NCBI GenBank assembly: GCA_020627705.1
Contig: JAHDGJ010000008.1
Location: 1 to 64,000 of the forward strand
Length of the DNA stretch: 64,000 nt
Reading direction: 5' to 3'
DNA from: Saprospiraceae bacterium
GTDB lineage: Bacteria > Bacteroidota > Bacteroidia > Chitinophagales > Saprospiraceae
Positions 9,031 to 18,054 of this stretch are shown piece by piece. The notes below the pieces were generated by a model, which saw only the letters and a program-made list of their open reading frames with translations, was not told the DNA's origin and did no database searches. A program made the translations under genes and the position numbers. Each line of letters opens with the position of its first letter. The first letter of the stretch is position 1.

Positions 9031-10266
9031 ATGAAATCTTGGTTAAACATTTCTGACAATAGTGATTTTTCTATTCACAATTTACCTTTTGGGATTTTTT
9101 CTGTGGGGGCTTCCAAAAAGAGAGTTGGCGTAGCCATAGGTGAACAAATACTAGACTTATACGGTGTGACTTCCAAAGGTCTCTTTAAAAACAAAACACT
9201 AGATAAAAAAGTCTTTTTACAAGATTATTTAAATCCGATGATGGCGCTCGGCAAATCTATTACCGTGCCATTACGAGAAGAGATTCAAAACCTCCTTGTA
9301 TCTACAAGAAGCCCATTAAGAAAAATGCCGAAGCTTTTCATCAATCAAAAAGATGCAAGCCTTCATTTGCCAATTAAAATTACTGACTATACAGATTTCT
9401 ATTCCTCTAAAGAACACGCAACAAATGTGGGCAAGCTTTTTAGAGATCCAAAAAATGCCTTACTGCCAAATTGGAAACATCTTCCTGTAGGTTATCATGG
9501 AAGAGCATCTTCTATTGTTGTTTCTGGAACAGACATCATTAGGCCTAAAGGACAAACCATACCAATGGGCAAATCCAAACCTATATTCGGACCTTCACGA
9601 TTAATGGATTTCGAACTTGAAACCGGATTTGTAATTGGGAAAAAAAGTGAGCTTGGAAAACCAATAAAGTGCAACAAAGCCGAAGAACACATTTTTGGGA
9701 TGGTTCTATTTAACGATTGGTCTGCCAGAGATATTCAAAAATGGGAATATGTACCCTTAGGTCCTTTCTTAGGAAAGAATTTTGCCTCAACCATTTCTCC
9801 GTGGATAGTAACTCTAGAGGCATTAAAACCATTTAGGGTTCAAGGACCAAAACAAAGTCCGAAGGTTTTACCTTATTTAGAATATAGGGGAAAAAAGAAT
9901 TTTGACATTAATCTTGATGTGGTCTTAGAAACCAAAGAAGGGATAGCAACAACTTTGTCCCGTTCCAATTTTCAGTTTATGTATTGGAATATGTCTCAAC
10001 AGCTGGCACATCATACTGTAAATGGATGTAACATCAATATTGGTGATCTGTATGGTAGCGGTACAATTAGTGGTAAAAGGAAAAACAGTTATGGTTCGAT
10101 GCTAGAACTCACTTGGCGAGGGACTAAACCAATCAAATTAAAAGATGGTACCTCTCGGAAGTTTATACAGGATCACGACACCATTATTCTTAAAGGCTAT
10201 GCTGAGAAAAAAGGCATCAGAGTAGGTTTTGGAGAAGCAAGGGGAAAAATACTACCAAGCAAATAA
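9031..10266 (+). CDS. fah: Fumarylacetoacetase
   Basis: 411 residues, normal for the family. An N-terminal FAH_N SH3-like domain (about 15-115) precedes the FAH catalytic domain with LPVGYHGRASSIV (catalytic His), FELETGFVIG, and FNDWSARDIQKWEYVPLGPF followed by LGKNFASTISPW. It hydrolyses fumarylacetoacetate to fumarate and acetoacetate, the last step of tyrosine/homogentisate catabolism. No other gene of that pathway is in the window. A plausible -7 element TACCTTCG lies at 9002-9009. It ends one base before the convergent MFS gene. Confidence 0.93.
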   Translation: MKSWLNISDNSDFSIHNLPFGIFSVGASKKRVGVAIGEQILDLYGVTSKGLFKNKTLDKKVFLQDYLNPMMALGKSITVPLREEIQNLLVSTRSPLRKMPKLFINQKDASLHLPIKITDYTDFYSSKEHATNVGKLFRDPKNALLPNWKHLPVGYHGRASSIVVSGTDIIRPKGQTIPMGKSKPIFGPSRLMDFELETGFVIGKKSELGKPIKCNKAEEHIFGMVLFNDWSARDIQKWEYVPLGPFLGKNFASTISPWIVTLEALKPFRVQGPKQSPKVLPYLEYRGKKNFDINLDVVLETKEGIATTLSRSNFQFMYWNMSQQLAHHTVNGCNINIGDLYGSGTISGKRKNSYGSMLELTWRGTKPIKLKDGTSRKFIQDHDTIILKGYAEKKGIRVGFGEARGKILPSK

Positions 10267-10267
10267 T

Positions 10268-11488
10268 CTAACCTAAACCTTTTTTACTTTTCGAATTCTT
10301 CATAAACAAGGGTCTTAAAAAATGTAACCCAAGTCCAGAAGCAACAGAAAAGAAACCTACTAAATACCAATAGTTGGTATATCCGATGAGGTCGACCACT
10401 GGTAGTCCAGAAAGAGGTGCAAATGCAAAGCTTGCAGCAAACATCATCGACACTGCACCCATAAATTTTCCTTGATTTTCTGGTGTGCTCCGTATCATTG
10501 CCAAACTTGGAATAAGTGGGAAATTAATGATCTCTCCAAAAGCAACCAATAAACTATACCATATAATAGCCACCAGAGGAATCGTAAATATCCCTAGTCC
10601 AAAATACGCTATGCCTATTAATACCGCGCCCAATATCATTGGTGGAAAAAATTTATTAGCCTTTTCTATTCGATGTACCAGTGGCATTTCAAAAAGAAAA
10701 ACCAGAATACCGTTGGCTGTAAAAAAGGCTCCAACTAAGCGCTCATCCATCATTAATTCCTCCTTAAAGTACACGGGTACTGTAAAAAGAATTTGAAAAA
10801 AGGCGATCATATTTATAAGGTTGAATAACAAAAATATAACCAGCGTTCGATCTGAATAAGGAGATTCTTCCAACTCCTTAATGGACTCATTCTTTCCGCT
10901 AATAATCTTGTGTTTCAAAACATTGAGAAGCACTACGGCTGCCAACAAACACGTAAAACCATCAAAAAGAAATAAAGAATAATAACCAACTTGATAAGCC
11001 AAAAACCCTCCAATTGCTGGGCCTATTGCAACCCCTAAATTGATAGCCATTCGCAATAAAGAAAAACCTCTCGTTTGGTTTTCTTCCTTTTCCCAACTGC
11101 TTACCGCACTAAAAGCAGGAGGACTAAACATACTGCTAAACAGCGCAGAAAGAACCATCCACGCACACAAGGAATAGAATTCTTTGAAAAGTACAATGCC
11201 CATGAAAGTGATTCCTGCTCCAATCAAACTGATAGCCATTACTTTGATGTGCCCTATCCTATCCGTCAAATAGCCACCCAAATTTGAACCCATCATTGCC
11301 CCTACCCCAAAGAAGAATAAAACAAAACCACTTTGCGTTTTAGAAAAACCTAATTGACTTGTTAAATAAATGCTCATAAAAGGGATGACCATTTCTCCAC
11401 ATCTATTTATCAAATAGATCATTGCCACACACCAAGTATCCTTGGACAAGCCTTTAAAAGAATCGATATATATATTTAGCCACTTCAT
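10268..11488 (-). CDS. MFS transporter, DHA1-like exporter
   Basis: 406 residues from ATG at 11488. The longer frame up to 11548 reads through a terminator hairpin, so the shorter start is chosen. About 12 membrane segments. Motif A-like GGYLTDRIGHIKVM lies between TM2 and TM3, and the motif-C-like NLGVAIGPAIGGFL in TM5 is the antiporter signature of drug:H+ exporters. The substrate is unknown; multidrug efflux is the leading guess. The start codon is 4 nt after the T-tract of an intrinsic terminator, itself preceded by a short leader ORF, so expression may be controlled by attenuation (see findings). The gene is convergent with fumarylacetoacetase. Confidence 0.82.
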   Translation of the reverse strand: MKWLNIYIDSFKGLSKDTWCVAMIYLINRCGEMVIPFMSIYLTSQLGFSKTQSGFVLFFFGVGAMMGSNLGGYLTDRIGHIKVMAISLIGAGITFMGIVLFKEFYSLCAWMVLSALFSSMFSPPAFSAVSSWEKEENQTRGFSLLRMAINLGVAIGPAIGGFLAYQVGYYSLFLFDGFTCLLAAVVLLNVLKHKIISGKNESIKELEESPYSDRTLVIFLLFNLINMIAFFQILFTVPVYFKEELMMDERLVGAFFTANGILVFLFEMPLVHRIEKANKFFPPMILGAVLIGIAYFGLGIFTIPLVAIIWYSLLVAFGEIINFPLIPSLAMIRSTPENQGKFMGAVSMMFAASFAFAPLSGLPVVDLIGYTNYWYLVGFFSVASGLGLHFLRPLFMKNSKSKKGLG

Positions 11489-11491
11489 TGC

Positions 11492-11524
11492 AAAAAAAAA
11501 GCCTTGTTGATGCTTCAACAAGGC
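11492..11524 (-). terminator. Terminator hairpin in the leader of the MFS gene (candidate attenuator)
   Basis: On the minus strand a perfect 10-bp stem GCCTTGTTGA / TCAACAAGGC with loop AGCA is followed by nine T (11500-11492). It lies 120 bp past the stop of the minus-strand gene upstream and only 4 nt before the MFS start codon. It may simply end the upstream transcript, but a transcript for the MFS gene must also cross it. Confidence 0.88.
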
Positions 11525-11555
11525 CATATTTCTGTAACAGAATATCACTCAAGCA

Positions 11556-11606
11556 TCAGCAATTAAACCAATGGGTTCTTGAATTTGTATTCTGTCTTAC
11601 TTTCAT
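11556..11606 (-). CDS. Putative 16-residue leader peptide
   Basis: The minus strand reads ATG at 11606 followed by 15 codons and TGA (11558-11556), giving MKVRQNTNSRTHWFNC. The ATG is preceded by the A/T-rich run TTTTTTAAA, usual for Bacteroidetes starts. Its stop codon overlaps TGATGCTT (11558-11551), which is complementary to AAGCATCA in the loop and 3' arm of the terminator downstream. That position is what a ribosome-controlled attenuator needs. A 16-codon ORF can occur by chance, so the call rests on the arrangement. Confidence 0.45.
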   Translation of the reverse strand: MKVRQNTNSRTHWFNC

Positions 11607-11644
11607 TTTAAAAAACTTATAATGTAAAATTAGTACTATTCTGT

Positions 11645-13081
11645 TTAGTAACTAATTTTTACCAGGTTCAATGTATAATTTCTTTGACTTGGTACTAAAA
11701 TTTCGTTTGAAGAGAGTTGTACGGCATCCTTAAACCGTAATCTCAAGTTTTGATAATCAGTACTGAGTACTGCATTTCTTTCAAAATCTCCTAATGGGTC
11801 GATCACATATTCGCTTACTAAACTGTTTTTCTTTATTTCATCATTATAAAGAAAGCGTAATCTCGAAGGCGTTTGGAAAGCGAAAAACGAACCATAAATA
11901 TTATCATCATCTTGAGAAAATTGCTTTTTATGTAAAACCTTGGACCAGTGTTGTTTTCCATTTGGTTTTACTGCAAAAAGAATTATGTTTTCATTATAAA
12001 AGTCCTTCCAAACAGCGGCAATGTTATCATTTGTAAACCGATTATAGCCATTATAATAGTTTCGTCGAGCTAACTCTTTGTTCATTTCTGTAATCAAAAG
12101 AAAACCTCCATCATTTCTGAAAACAACATCTTTGAGCTTATAATATTGCAGAGATTTTTCTTTGCTCTTCTTGGCGCCAAACACTTCTTTCAAAATATAA
12201 TTATCATAATTCCTAAAAACAGGCGTCTCTTTTGACGTTAAATTTTGAGGATTTAGTAACGCGTAGAAATAACCCTTGGATGAAATTTTATTTTTATCAT
12301 GAAATAACCCAGCAATCAAAATATTTCGATTCAGATTATCATAATACATCTCAACATCCGAACACAACTTGTCTTTAAGATTTAATCTTGAATATAAAAT
12401 ATCCGATGATTCAGGGTGAATGTAATTAAGTTCGACGAAGTGCTTTTCTTTAGTCAGTCTTCGGTTGTTTTTTTCAACCAAAAGGTATACCTCTGCCGAA
12501 TTAGTAATCAACAAAGACCTTAAATCGTCTCTCAAATCGAATTCACCATAATCTACTTCGTCGTCATAAAGCACCTTGTTTTTCTTTTGATCAATGGCGA
12601 TCAAATTGATCATTTTGCTGTTAGTGAGTGAGTAAATCAAAACTTTACTTTTGTCCTCCGATGCAATCAGATTGAAGTTTCTTTTTTGAAGCCGTGATTT
12701 CTCCACAAAAAGGGACGTGCTGTCTATGGGCTCAAGTTTAGAATTAAATGTTCTGGAAGCTAAAAAATTTGATCCTTCGTTTTTGTAAGAATAGTAAATA
12801 CAAAAAAGGCTATCTAAGGAAACAATGTCTATTATATTGACCTTGCTTTTTTCAAAAAACACCTCTGTTTTCTTTTTGTACACCAATTCATCATCCAGTA
12901 ATTCCAAACTGTAATCAAACCCTCCATCTCTAAACAAAACGACATTTTGATCAACTTTACCCAAAATTTCATAGGCAAAATCATTCTTTAAATTAAAGTC
13001 CTTAGAAACCCGAACCTCTTGGCCATATGTACTAGAGTTCGTAATTAGGATTGCAAGAAATAACAGTATCTTCGAATACAT
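11645..13081 (-). CDS. Secreted protein of unknown function, about 478 residues
   Basis: Start taken as ATG at 13081, which gives a clean signal peptide (MYSKILLFLAILITNSSTYGQ); the 20 upstream codons are Lys/Asn-rich and unlikely to be translated. The mature part is beta-rich and charged, with repeating motifs of the type (K/N)NRRLTKEKHFVELNYI and FAVKPNGKQHWSKVLHKKQ. This resembles WD/propeller-like proteins seen in Bacteroidetes but is not a family I can name. It is divergent from the formimidoyltransferase-cyclodeaminase gene with only 75 bp between starts. Its message would run into the leader region of the MFS gene. Confidence 0.7.
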   Translation of the reverse strand: MYSKILLFLAILITNSSTYGQEVRVSKDFNLKNDFAYEILGKVDQNVVLFRDGGFDYSLELLDDELVYKKKTEVFFEKSKVNIIDIVSLDSLFCIYYSYKNEGSNFLASRTFNSKLEPIDSTSLFVEKSRLQKRNFNLIASEDKSKVLIYSLTNSKMINLIAIDQKKNKVLYDDEVDYGEFDLRDDLRSLLITNSAEVYLLVEKNNRRLTKEKHFVELNYIHPESSDILYSRLNLKDKLCSDVEMYYDNLNRNILIAGLFHDKNKISSKGYFYALLNPQNLTSKETPVFRNYDNYILKEVFGAKKSKEKSLQYYKLKDVVFRNDGGFLLITEMNKELARRNYYNGYNRFTNDNIAAVWKDFYNENIILFAVKPNGKQHWSKVLHKKQFSQDDDNIYGSFFAFQTPSRLRFLYNDEIKKNSLVSEYVIDPLGDFERNAVLSTDYQNLRLRFKDAVQLSSNEILVPSQRNYTLNLVKISY

Positions 13082-13156
13082 TATTTTAATTCGATTATTA
13101 TTTTGAATATTAATATTCCCTCTTTTTTTACGTTTAATCAAGTCTATTTTTAAAAC

Positions 13157-14848
13157 ATGTCTGGAAAACAGCTAATCGAGTGCGTGCCAAATTTTAGTGA
13201 AGGTCGTGATTTATCTATTATTAAACAGATCACGGACGATATTGAAAAAGTCGAAGGTGTCAAATTGTTGGACGTGGATCCTGGTAAAGCAACAAATAGA
13301 ACTGTTGTGACTTTCGTTGGAGAACCCGAACCCGTCATCGAAGCGGCATTTAATGCAATCAAAAAGGCATCAGAAATTATTGATATGTCTAAGCATTCGG
13401 GAGAACATCCTCGCATGGGTGCCACAGACGTTTGTCCTCTTATCCCAATTGCAAATATCTCGATGGAGGAAACCGTCAAATATGCTATCAAGCTGGCAAG
13501 TCGTGCCGGACGCGAATTAAATGTTCCTTTTTATTTATACGAAAATGCTGCGTCTACACCTGAAAGAAGAAATTTAGCCAATATTCGTTCGGGAGAATAC
13601 GAAGGCCTTCAAAAAAAATTATTAGACCCAAAATGGAAGCCAGATTATGGTCCTGCCAAATTTAATCCAAGGGCTGGAGCTACGGTAATTGGTGCACGAG
13701 ATTTTCTTATCGCGTATAATATAAATTTAAATACCACCTCCGTGAGGCGTGCAAATTCGATTGCTTTTGACATTAGAGAAAATGGAAGACTTAAGCGCGA
13801 AGGCGGGAAGTTGAATGGCAAAATACTCAAGGACAAAAAGGGTAATCCTTTAAGACAAAAGGGTAAATGCAAAGCTGTAAAAGCTATAGGATGGTACATT
13901 GAAGAATACGGTATTGCCCAACTTTCAATGAACCTTACCAACATCAACATAACGCCGTTACATATTGCTTTTGAAGAAACCATTAAAAGCGCACACAAGA
14001 GGGGAATGAGGATCACGGGATCAGAAATCGTTGGGCTTGTTCCTTTAAAGGTCCTTTTAGACGCTGGCAAGCACTTTTTAAAGAAACAACAACGGTCTTT
14101 GGGTATCTCCGAAAGAGAGATCATACATATTGCAGTTAAGTCACTTGGTCTTGACGAGTTAGGTCCTTTCGATCCTGACAAAAAAGTGATCGAATATGTA
14201 ATGCAGGACAAAATGCGTGACCTTTTGGTTAACAAAAACCTCGAGGAATTCGCTTCTGCTACCGCTTCAGAAAGCCCTGCCCCTGGAGGTGGTAGCATAT
14301 CTGCTTACGTAGGTGCATTGGGAGCGGCATTAGGAACTATGGTTGCAAATCTTTCAAGTCACAAAAGAGGATGGGATGAAAAGTGGGAAAAGTATTCCAA
14401 ACATGCTGAATCTGGACAATCATTAAAAGACGAATTGCTTTTGTTAGTTGATGAAGATACCAATGCTTTTAATTCTATTATTTCTGCCATTAGGCTTCCT
14501 AAACATTCTCCGGAAGAAAAAGAGCAAAGGTTAAAGGCCATTAATAAGGCAACCAAATATGCTATTGAAGTCCCTTTAAAAGTTATGAACACCGCTGTCA
14601 AAACTTTTCCTCTTTTACTTCAAATGACAAAGTCCGGAAACCCCAATTCTATATCCGATGCTGGCGTTGGAGCATTGTGTGCAAAGACAGCCGTATATGG
14701 TGCGTATCTAAATGTTTTAATAAACAGCAAAGACTTGAATGACGCAAAATATATAAAAGAAACTTTAGGTAAAGCAAAAAAATTATTGAAGCAAGCTCAA
14801 AGTTCAGAAAAAGAAATTTTGCGTTTGGTAGAAAAAGAAATTAGGTAA
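13157..14848 (+). CDS. ftcD: Bifunctional glutamate formimidoyltransferase / formimidoyl-THF cyclodeaminase
   Basis: 563 residues, the length of the fused animal-type FTCD. Formiminotransferase N- and C-domains span about 1-325 (ECVPNFSEGRD at the start; KHSGEHPRMGATDVCPLIP with the catalytic His near 82). The cyclodeaminase domain follows at about 345-560 (ASATASESPAPGGGSISA, DEDTNAFNSIISAIRLP). The enzyme moves the formimino group of N-formimino-glutamate to tetrahydrofolate and releases ammonia, late in histidine degradation. No hut genes are adjacent. The 3' end overlaps the convergent small gene by 8 bp. Confidence 0.93.
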   Translation: MSGKQLIECVPNFSEGRDLSIIKQITDDIEKVEGVKLLDVDPGKATNRTVVTFVGEPEPVIEAAFNAIKKASEIIDMSKHSGEHPRMGATDVCPLIPIANISMEETVKYAIKLASRAGRELNVPFYLYENAASTPERRNLANIRSGEYEGLQKKLLDPKWKPDYGPAKFNPRAGATVIGARDFLIAYNINLNTTSVRRANSIAFDIRENGRLKREGGKLNGKILKDKKGNPLRQKGKCKAVKAIGWYIEEYGIAQLSMNLTNINITPLHIAFEETIKSAHKRGMRITGSEIVGLVPLKVLLDAGKHFLKKQQRSLGISEREIIHIAVKSLGLDELGPFDPDKKVIEYVMQDKMRDLLVNKNLEEFASATASESPAPGGGSISAYVGALGAALGTMVANLSSHKRGWDEKWEKYSKHAESGQSLKDELLLLVDEDTNAFNSIISAIRLPKHSPEEKEQRLKAINKATKYAIEVPLKVMNTAVKTFPLLLQMTKSGNPNSISDAGVGALCAKTAVYGAYLNVLINSKDLNDAKYIKETLGKAKKLLKQAQSSEKEILRLVEKEIR

Positions 14849-15296
14849 GTTGATCTAAACAGTCGATAAGTGTTTTTGCCGTAAGGAATATGAGCTCTTT
14901 CCCTACTAGAGAAATGTTATCTCCATCTACTTCTACTAATGAGTCTTCTACAAACGCCAACAAATCTTCCTGGTTATAATCTTGAAAATAAACATCCTTC
15001 GCTTTTTTAAAAGATTTTGATTCGTTGAGTATTGTCCAATTTTTTTCGTCCAACTCCTCAATTTTGATTGCTTGAATTTCTTCCTCCATGCTAGAGGCAC
15101 AATGGATGACGGAAAGCAAAAAAATCAACAAATCGAATTCGTGATCTTTTAGAATTGAAAAGCTCTCAGAACTAAGAAATTGTATAAAGAAGCTTTGGGA
15201 TTTGGTAAATTCCTCAATGATTGCATCCAAACTCTTTGACCCTTGTTCTAATTCTTTCAGTATGTGGTCTATGTCTTTCTCTGAAACAGCTTTCAT
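14841..15296 (-). CDS. Small acidic protein of unknown function paired with aspartoacylase-like gene
   Basis: 151 residues, acidic, predicted mostly helical, no signal peptide or membrane segment. Starts 2 bp after the stop of the aspartoacylase-like gene on the same strand, so the two form an operon. No catalytic motif is visible and I do not recognise the family. Its 3' end overlaps ftcD by 8 bp. Confidence 0.6.
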   Translation of the reverse strand: MKAVSEKDIDHILKELEQGSKSLDAIIEEFTKSQSFFIQFLSSESFSILKDHEFDLLIFLLSVIHCASSMEEEIQAIKIEELDEKNWTILNESKSFKKAKDVYFQDYNQEDLLAFVEDSLVEVDGDNISLVGKELIFLTAKTLIDCLDQLT

Positions 15297-15298
15297 TT

Positions 15299-16255
15299 CT
15301 AGAATTCATCTTTTTCCCGAACGATAAAAAACCCTTCCTCCCCTTGTTTTTGATATAAAGGCATTAAAATTCTACCCGAACAAGAGGCGTATATTTCTCC
15401 ATTTTTGTCTTCCGCTAATATTTCTCCTTTTTCAATTTTTTGAAAATTTTTGAAATTTGGTTTCATTTTAAATTTGTCTTCCGGAACAATATCATATCGT
15501 TCTTCCAAATGCACAACCTTAGGTAAGTCTTTGGAATATTCAACTAAAAGTTGGTCGTGTCTGTTTTCAACATGCTCTGAATTCACACTGCCAATAATTC
15601 GCATACAATTGGTTATCGCTGCGATTGCTCTATTGACAGATAAGACATCTTCGTGTTGACCAGATTCAAAGGTCAAAGAAGTAATATCTAAGTCCAATGT
15701 GTCCTTGTTAAAATAGTGCAGAGTGGTCCCTTTCAACCCTTTAAGCATCCCTGTTATAACTGGTGCATGCAATTCTACAGCCATCCTGATACTTTCTTGG
15801 TCTTCAGTACTTATCGAAAAAATTCCACCACTAGATGATGTAGTATGAAGATCAAGAACAATAATTTTTTTAGACTTACTTGCCTCGATCTCCATATTTA
15901 TGGCATCCAAAAGCTCTACGAGTTCTTTTTCCTCCGCAATTAAATCCTTAGCTGCTTTGTCCCTGAGTTGATCAATATACTCTGGAATAAACATTCTGTT
16001 TAGATCCCTTCTCAAAAACCGTTTACCCTCTTTAAAGGCTTGAAGGTTTCCAATCAATCCAACAAACACCCCACTATATTCAAATTTGGGATTAGACAAA
16101 GGCTCTGTTTTTAAATTTTGTAACATTCTAGAAATTGCCTCAACCCCTGAAGGTTCATTTCCATGCATCGCACCTATGCAAATCAATAATGGACCTTGAT
16201 TTTTGCCTTTGTACCTTCCTATTATTCTCGTATGCTTTGTCCTTTTTACGTCCAA
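15299..16255 (-). CDS. Aspartoacylase / succinylglutamate desuccinylase family zinc deacylase
   Basis: 318 residues. Zinc-binding M14-like motif GAMHGNEPSGV (His and Glu near 29-32) and a later DLHTTSSSGGIF (His near 132), plus RRDLNRMF, all typical of the AstE/AspA family. Substrate specificity (N-acyl amino acid or another amide) cannot be told from sequence. Cytoplasmic, no signal peptide. First gene of a two-gene minus-strand unit, divergent from the T9SS protein with about 60 bp between starts. Confidence 0.82.
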   Translation of the reverse strand: MDVKRTKHTRIIGRYKGKNQGPLLICIGAMHGNEPSGVEAISRMLQNLKTEPLSNPKFEYSGVFVGLIGNLQAFKEGKRFLRRDLNRMFIPEYIDQLRDKAAKDLIAEEKELVELLDAINMEIEASKSKKIIVLDLHTTSSSGGIFSISTEDQESIRMAVELHAPVITGMLKGLKGTTLHYFNKDTLDLDITSLTFESGQHEDVLSVNRAIAAITNCMRIIGSVNSEHVENRHDQLLVEYSKDLPKVVHLEERYDIVPEDKFKMKPNFKNFQKIEKGEILAEDKNGEIYASCSGRILMPLYQKQGEEGFFIVREKDEF

Positions 16256-16316
16256 TCGTTCGATTTGATTTAGTTATTTTTATAAGGAAGTTACCCCAAT
16301 ATTAAATTGTCTTATT

Positions 16317-17993
16317 ATGATAAATTTCACAAAAGTACTTTTTTGTGCATTGTTGGTTTTGTTCTCTAACTCAATCATTGGCCAAAATCAAAGTTGGAAC
16401 ATGATTGAAGTCGGTTCTTTCGATCCTGTAGACGAAGACTATAATGATGTTTGGGGTTTTGAACAAGGTGGTCATCTATATGCGGTTTTTGGAAGCATCA
16501 ATAACATCTTTATTGTGGATGTGACTGATTGCTCTAATCCTTCACTAGTGGCTTCCTTTGACCCAGCTGGGTCAAGTAGTATTTGGAGAGATTTTAAAAC
16601 TTATAATGGTTTTATTTATGGTGTTTGTGATAATTGTTCTGAGGGTTTAGCAATTATTGACGCTAGTGGTTTGCCATCAACCACTCCTACTTTAGTTGAT
16701 TATAACGAAACTGAGTTTTTTGAGGAAGCTCATAATATCTATATAGAGGGCAATTATCTATATGCCGTAGGAACAGACACACAAGATGAAGGAATTATCA
16801 TTCTTGATCTTAGCGCTCCTAGTGCTCCTAGTTTGGTAACCAGTGTCAATCTTGATATTGTAAATCATACTATGCCCACATCCAATGATTATTATATTCA
16901 TGACATTAATGTAAGTGGAGGCATAGCATATTGCAGCCATGGTGATTTGTCCTCCTTTGCCACTTGGGACGTTTCTGATCCTTTGAATATCTCTTTTATC
17001 GCATCTTATAATACCGGCAACTATACCCACAGCAGTTGGAATAATGGCAATGCTGTTTACGTATGCAATGAGCTTCCAGCTGGTCAGCCTGTTTTGGTGC
17101 TCAATAAAGATGCTTCGGGCGCTAACTTAAGCTTAGTGTCAAGCTTTCAGGATCCTATTGAAGACGTTTCCTCAGGATGCGCAGCAAATCGCCCCCATAA
17201 CCCATTTGTTAAAAATGATACTTTATATATTTCATATTATCACGACGGGATGCATCTTTATGATGTAAGTTCTGCCAATTCACCACAACACATAGGGTAT
17301 TATGATACCTATCCTAATAATGATGGCATCGCCTGTTCTTATGGGGGATTCGCCGGAGCTTGGGGTGTTTATCCCTTTTTATCCAATGGTTGTATTCTTG
17401 TTTCAGATGATACCTATGGTTTAAGGATTTTAAGATACAGCGAAACCGTTCCAGTAAGCTGGAAAAGTTTTGAAGTATTTAAAAGAAACCAAACCGCTGA
17501 ACTAAAATGGTCAACTGCTTCAGAAGTCAACAACGATTACTTTGAGGTAGAAAGGAGCTCAAATGGAATTGATTTTGAAAGCCTTGATATTATAGCAGGA
17601 GCTGGAACTTTCGAAAACGAACGAAACTATAGTTTTATAGATTATAATCCCTTAGAAGGAAAGAGTTATTACAGAATTAAACAAGTAGATTTTGATGGAG
17701 CAAATACCACCTCTGACATAAAATCAATACAGTTTACAAATGATCGGGAGCTTAAAATTGCACCCAATCCCATAAGCAATAATGAAATTAGAGTGTTCTC
17801 AGGATCAGACTTAAATCAACAAAGCCTCTTGCTGGTTGATGCTATTGGCAGAAAAATCTCTTTCGAAGTCGTACAAGAAAATGCAAATACTTGGAAGATT
17901 AACCCTTCAGAAAAGCTAAGTCCTGGACTATACATAGTTTCTGTCTCAAGCGGTTTAGAACACGTTGAAAAACTTAGTTTCTATGCGAATTAA
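16317..17993 (+). CDS. Secreted LVIVD-repeat protein with T9SS C-terminal sorting domain
   Basis: 558 residues. Signal peptide MINFTKVLFCALLVLFSNSIIGQ. Residues about 40-380 contain LVIVD/choice-of-anchor-B style propeller repeats (IFIVDVTDCSNPSLVASFDP, IIILDLSAPSAPSLVTSV, FATWDVSDPLNISFIASY, MHLYDVSSANSPQHIGYYDT). A fibronectin-like linker (TAELKWSTASEVNNDYFEVE) precedes the T9SS type A sorting domain over the last ~75 residues (KIAPNPISNNEIRVF, LVDAIGR, LSPGLYIVSV). It is expected outside the cell or on the surface; its function is unknown. Confidence 0.85.
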   Translation: MINFTKVLFCALLVLFSNSIIGQNQSWNMIEVGSFDPVDEDYNDVWGFEQGGHLYAVFGSINNIFIVDVTDCSNPSLVASFDPAGSSSIWRDFKTYNGFIYGVCDNCSEGLAIIDASGLPSTTPTLVDYNETEFFEEAHNIYIEGNYLYAVGTDTQDEGIIILDLSAPSAPSLVTSVNLDIVNHTMPTSNDYYIHDINVSGGIAYCSHGDLSSFATWDVSDPLNISFIASYNTGNYTHSSWNNGNAVYVCNELPAGQPVLVLNKDASGANLSLVSSFQDPIEDVSSGCAANRPHNPFVKNDTLYISYYHDGMHLYDVSSANSPQHIGYYDTYPNNDGIACSYGGFAGAWGVYPFLSNGCILVSDDTYGLRILRYSETVPVSWKSFEVFKRNQTAELKWSTASEVNNDYFEVERSSNGIDFESLDIIAGAGTFENERNYSFIDYNPLEGKSYYRIKQVDFDGANTTSDIKSIQFTNDRELKIAPNPISNNEIRVFSGSDLNQQSLLLVDAIGRKISFEVVQENANTWKINPSEKLSPGLYIVSVSSGLEHVEKLSFYAN

Positions 17994-18054
17994 TATATTA
18001 TAAAAAATTATAATATTTGGCACAGCCTTTGCTTCTAAGTAGCTAAACTTGAGA

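Noticed and set aside
11489-11548. 20-codon N-terminal extension of the MFS protein
   Set aside because: It would translate through the terminator hairpin and gives no sensible N-terminus; MKWLNIYIDS at 11488 fits an MFS start.
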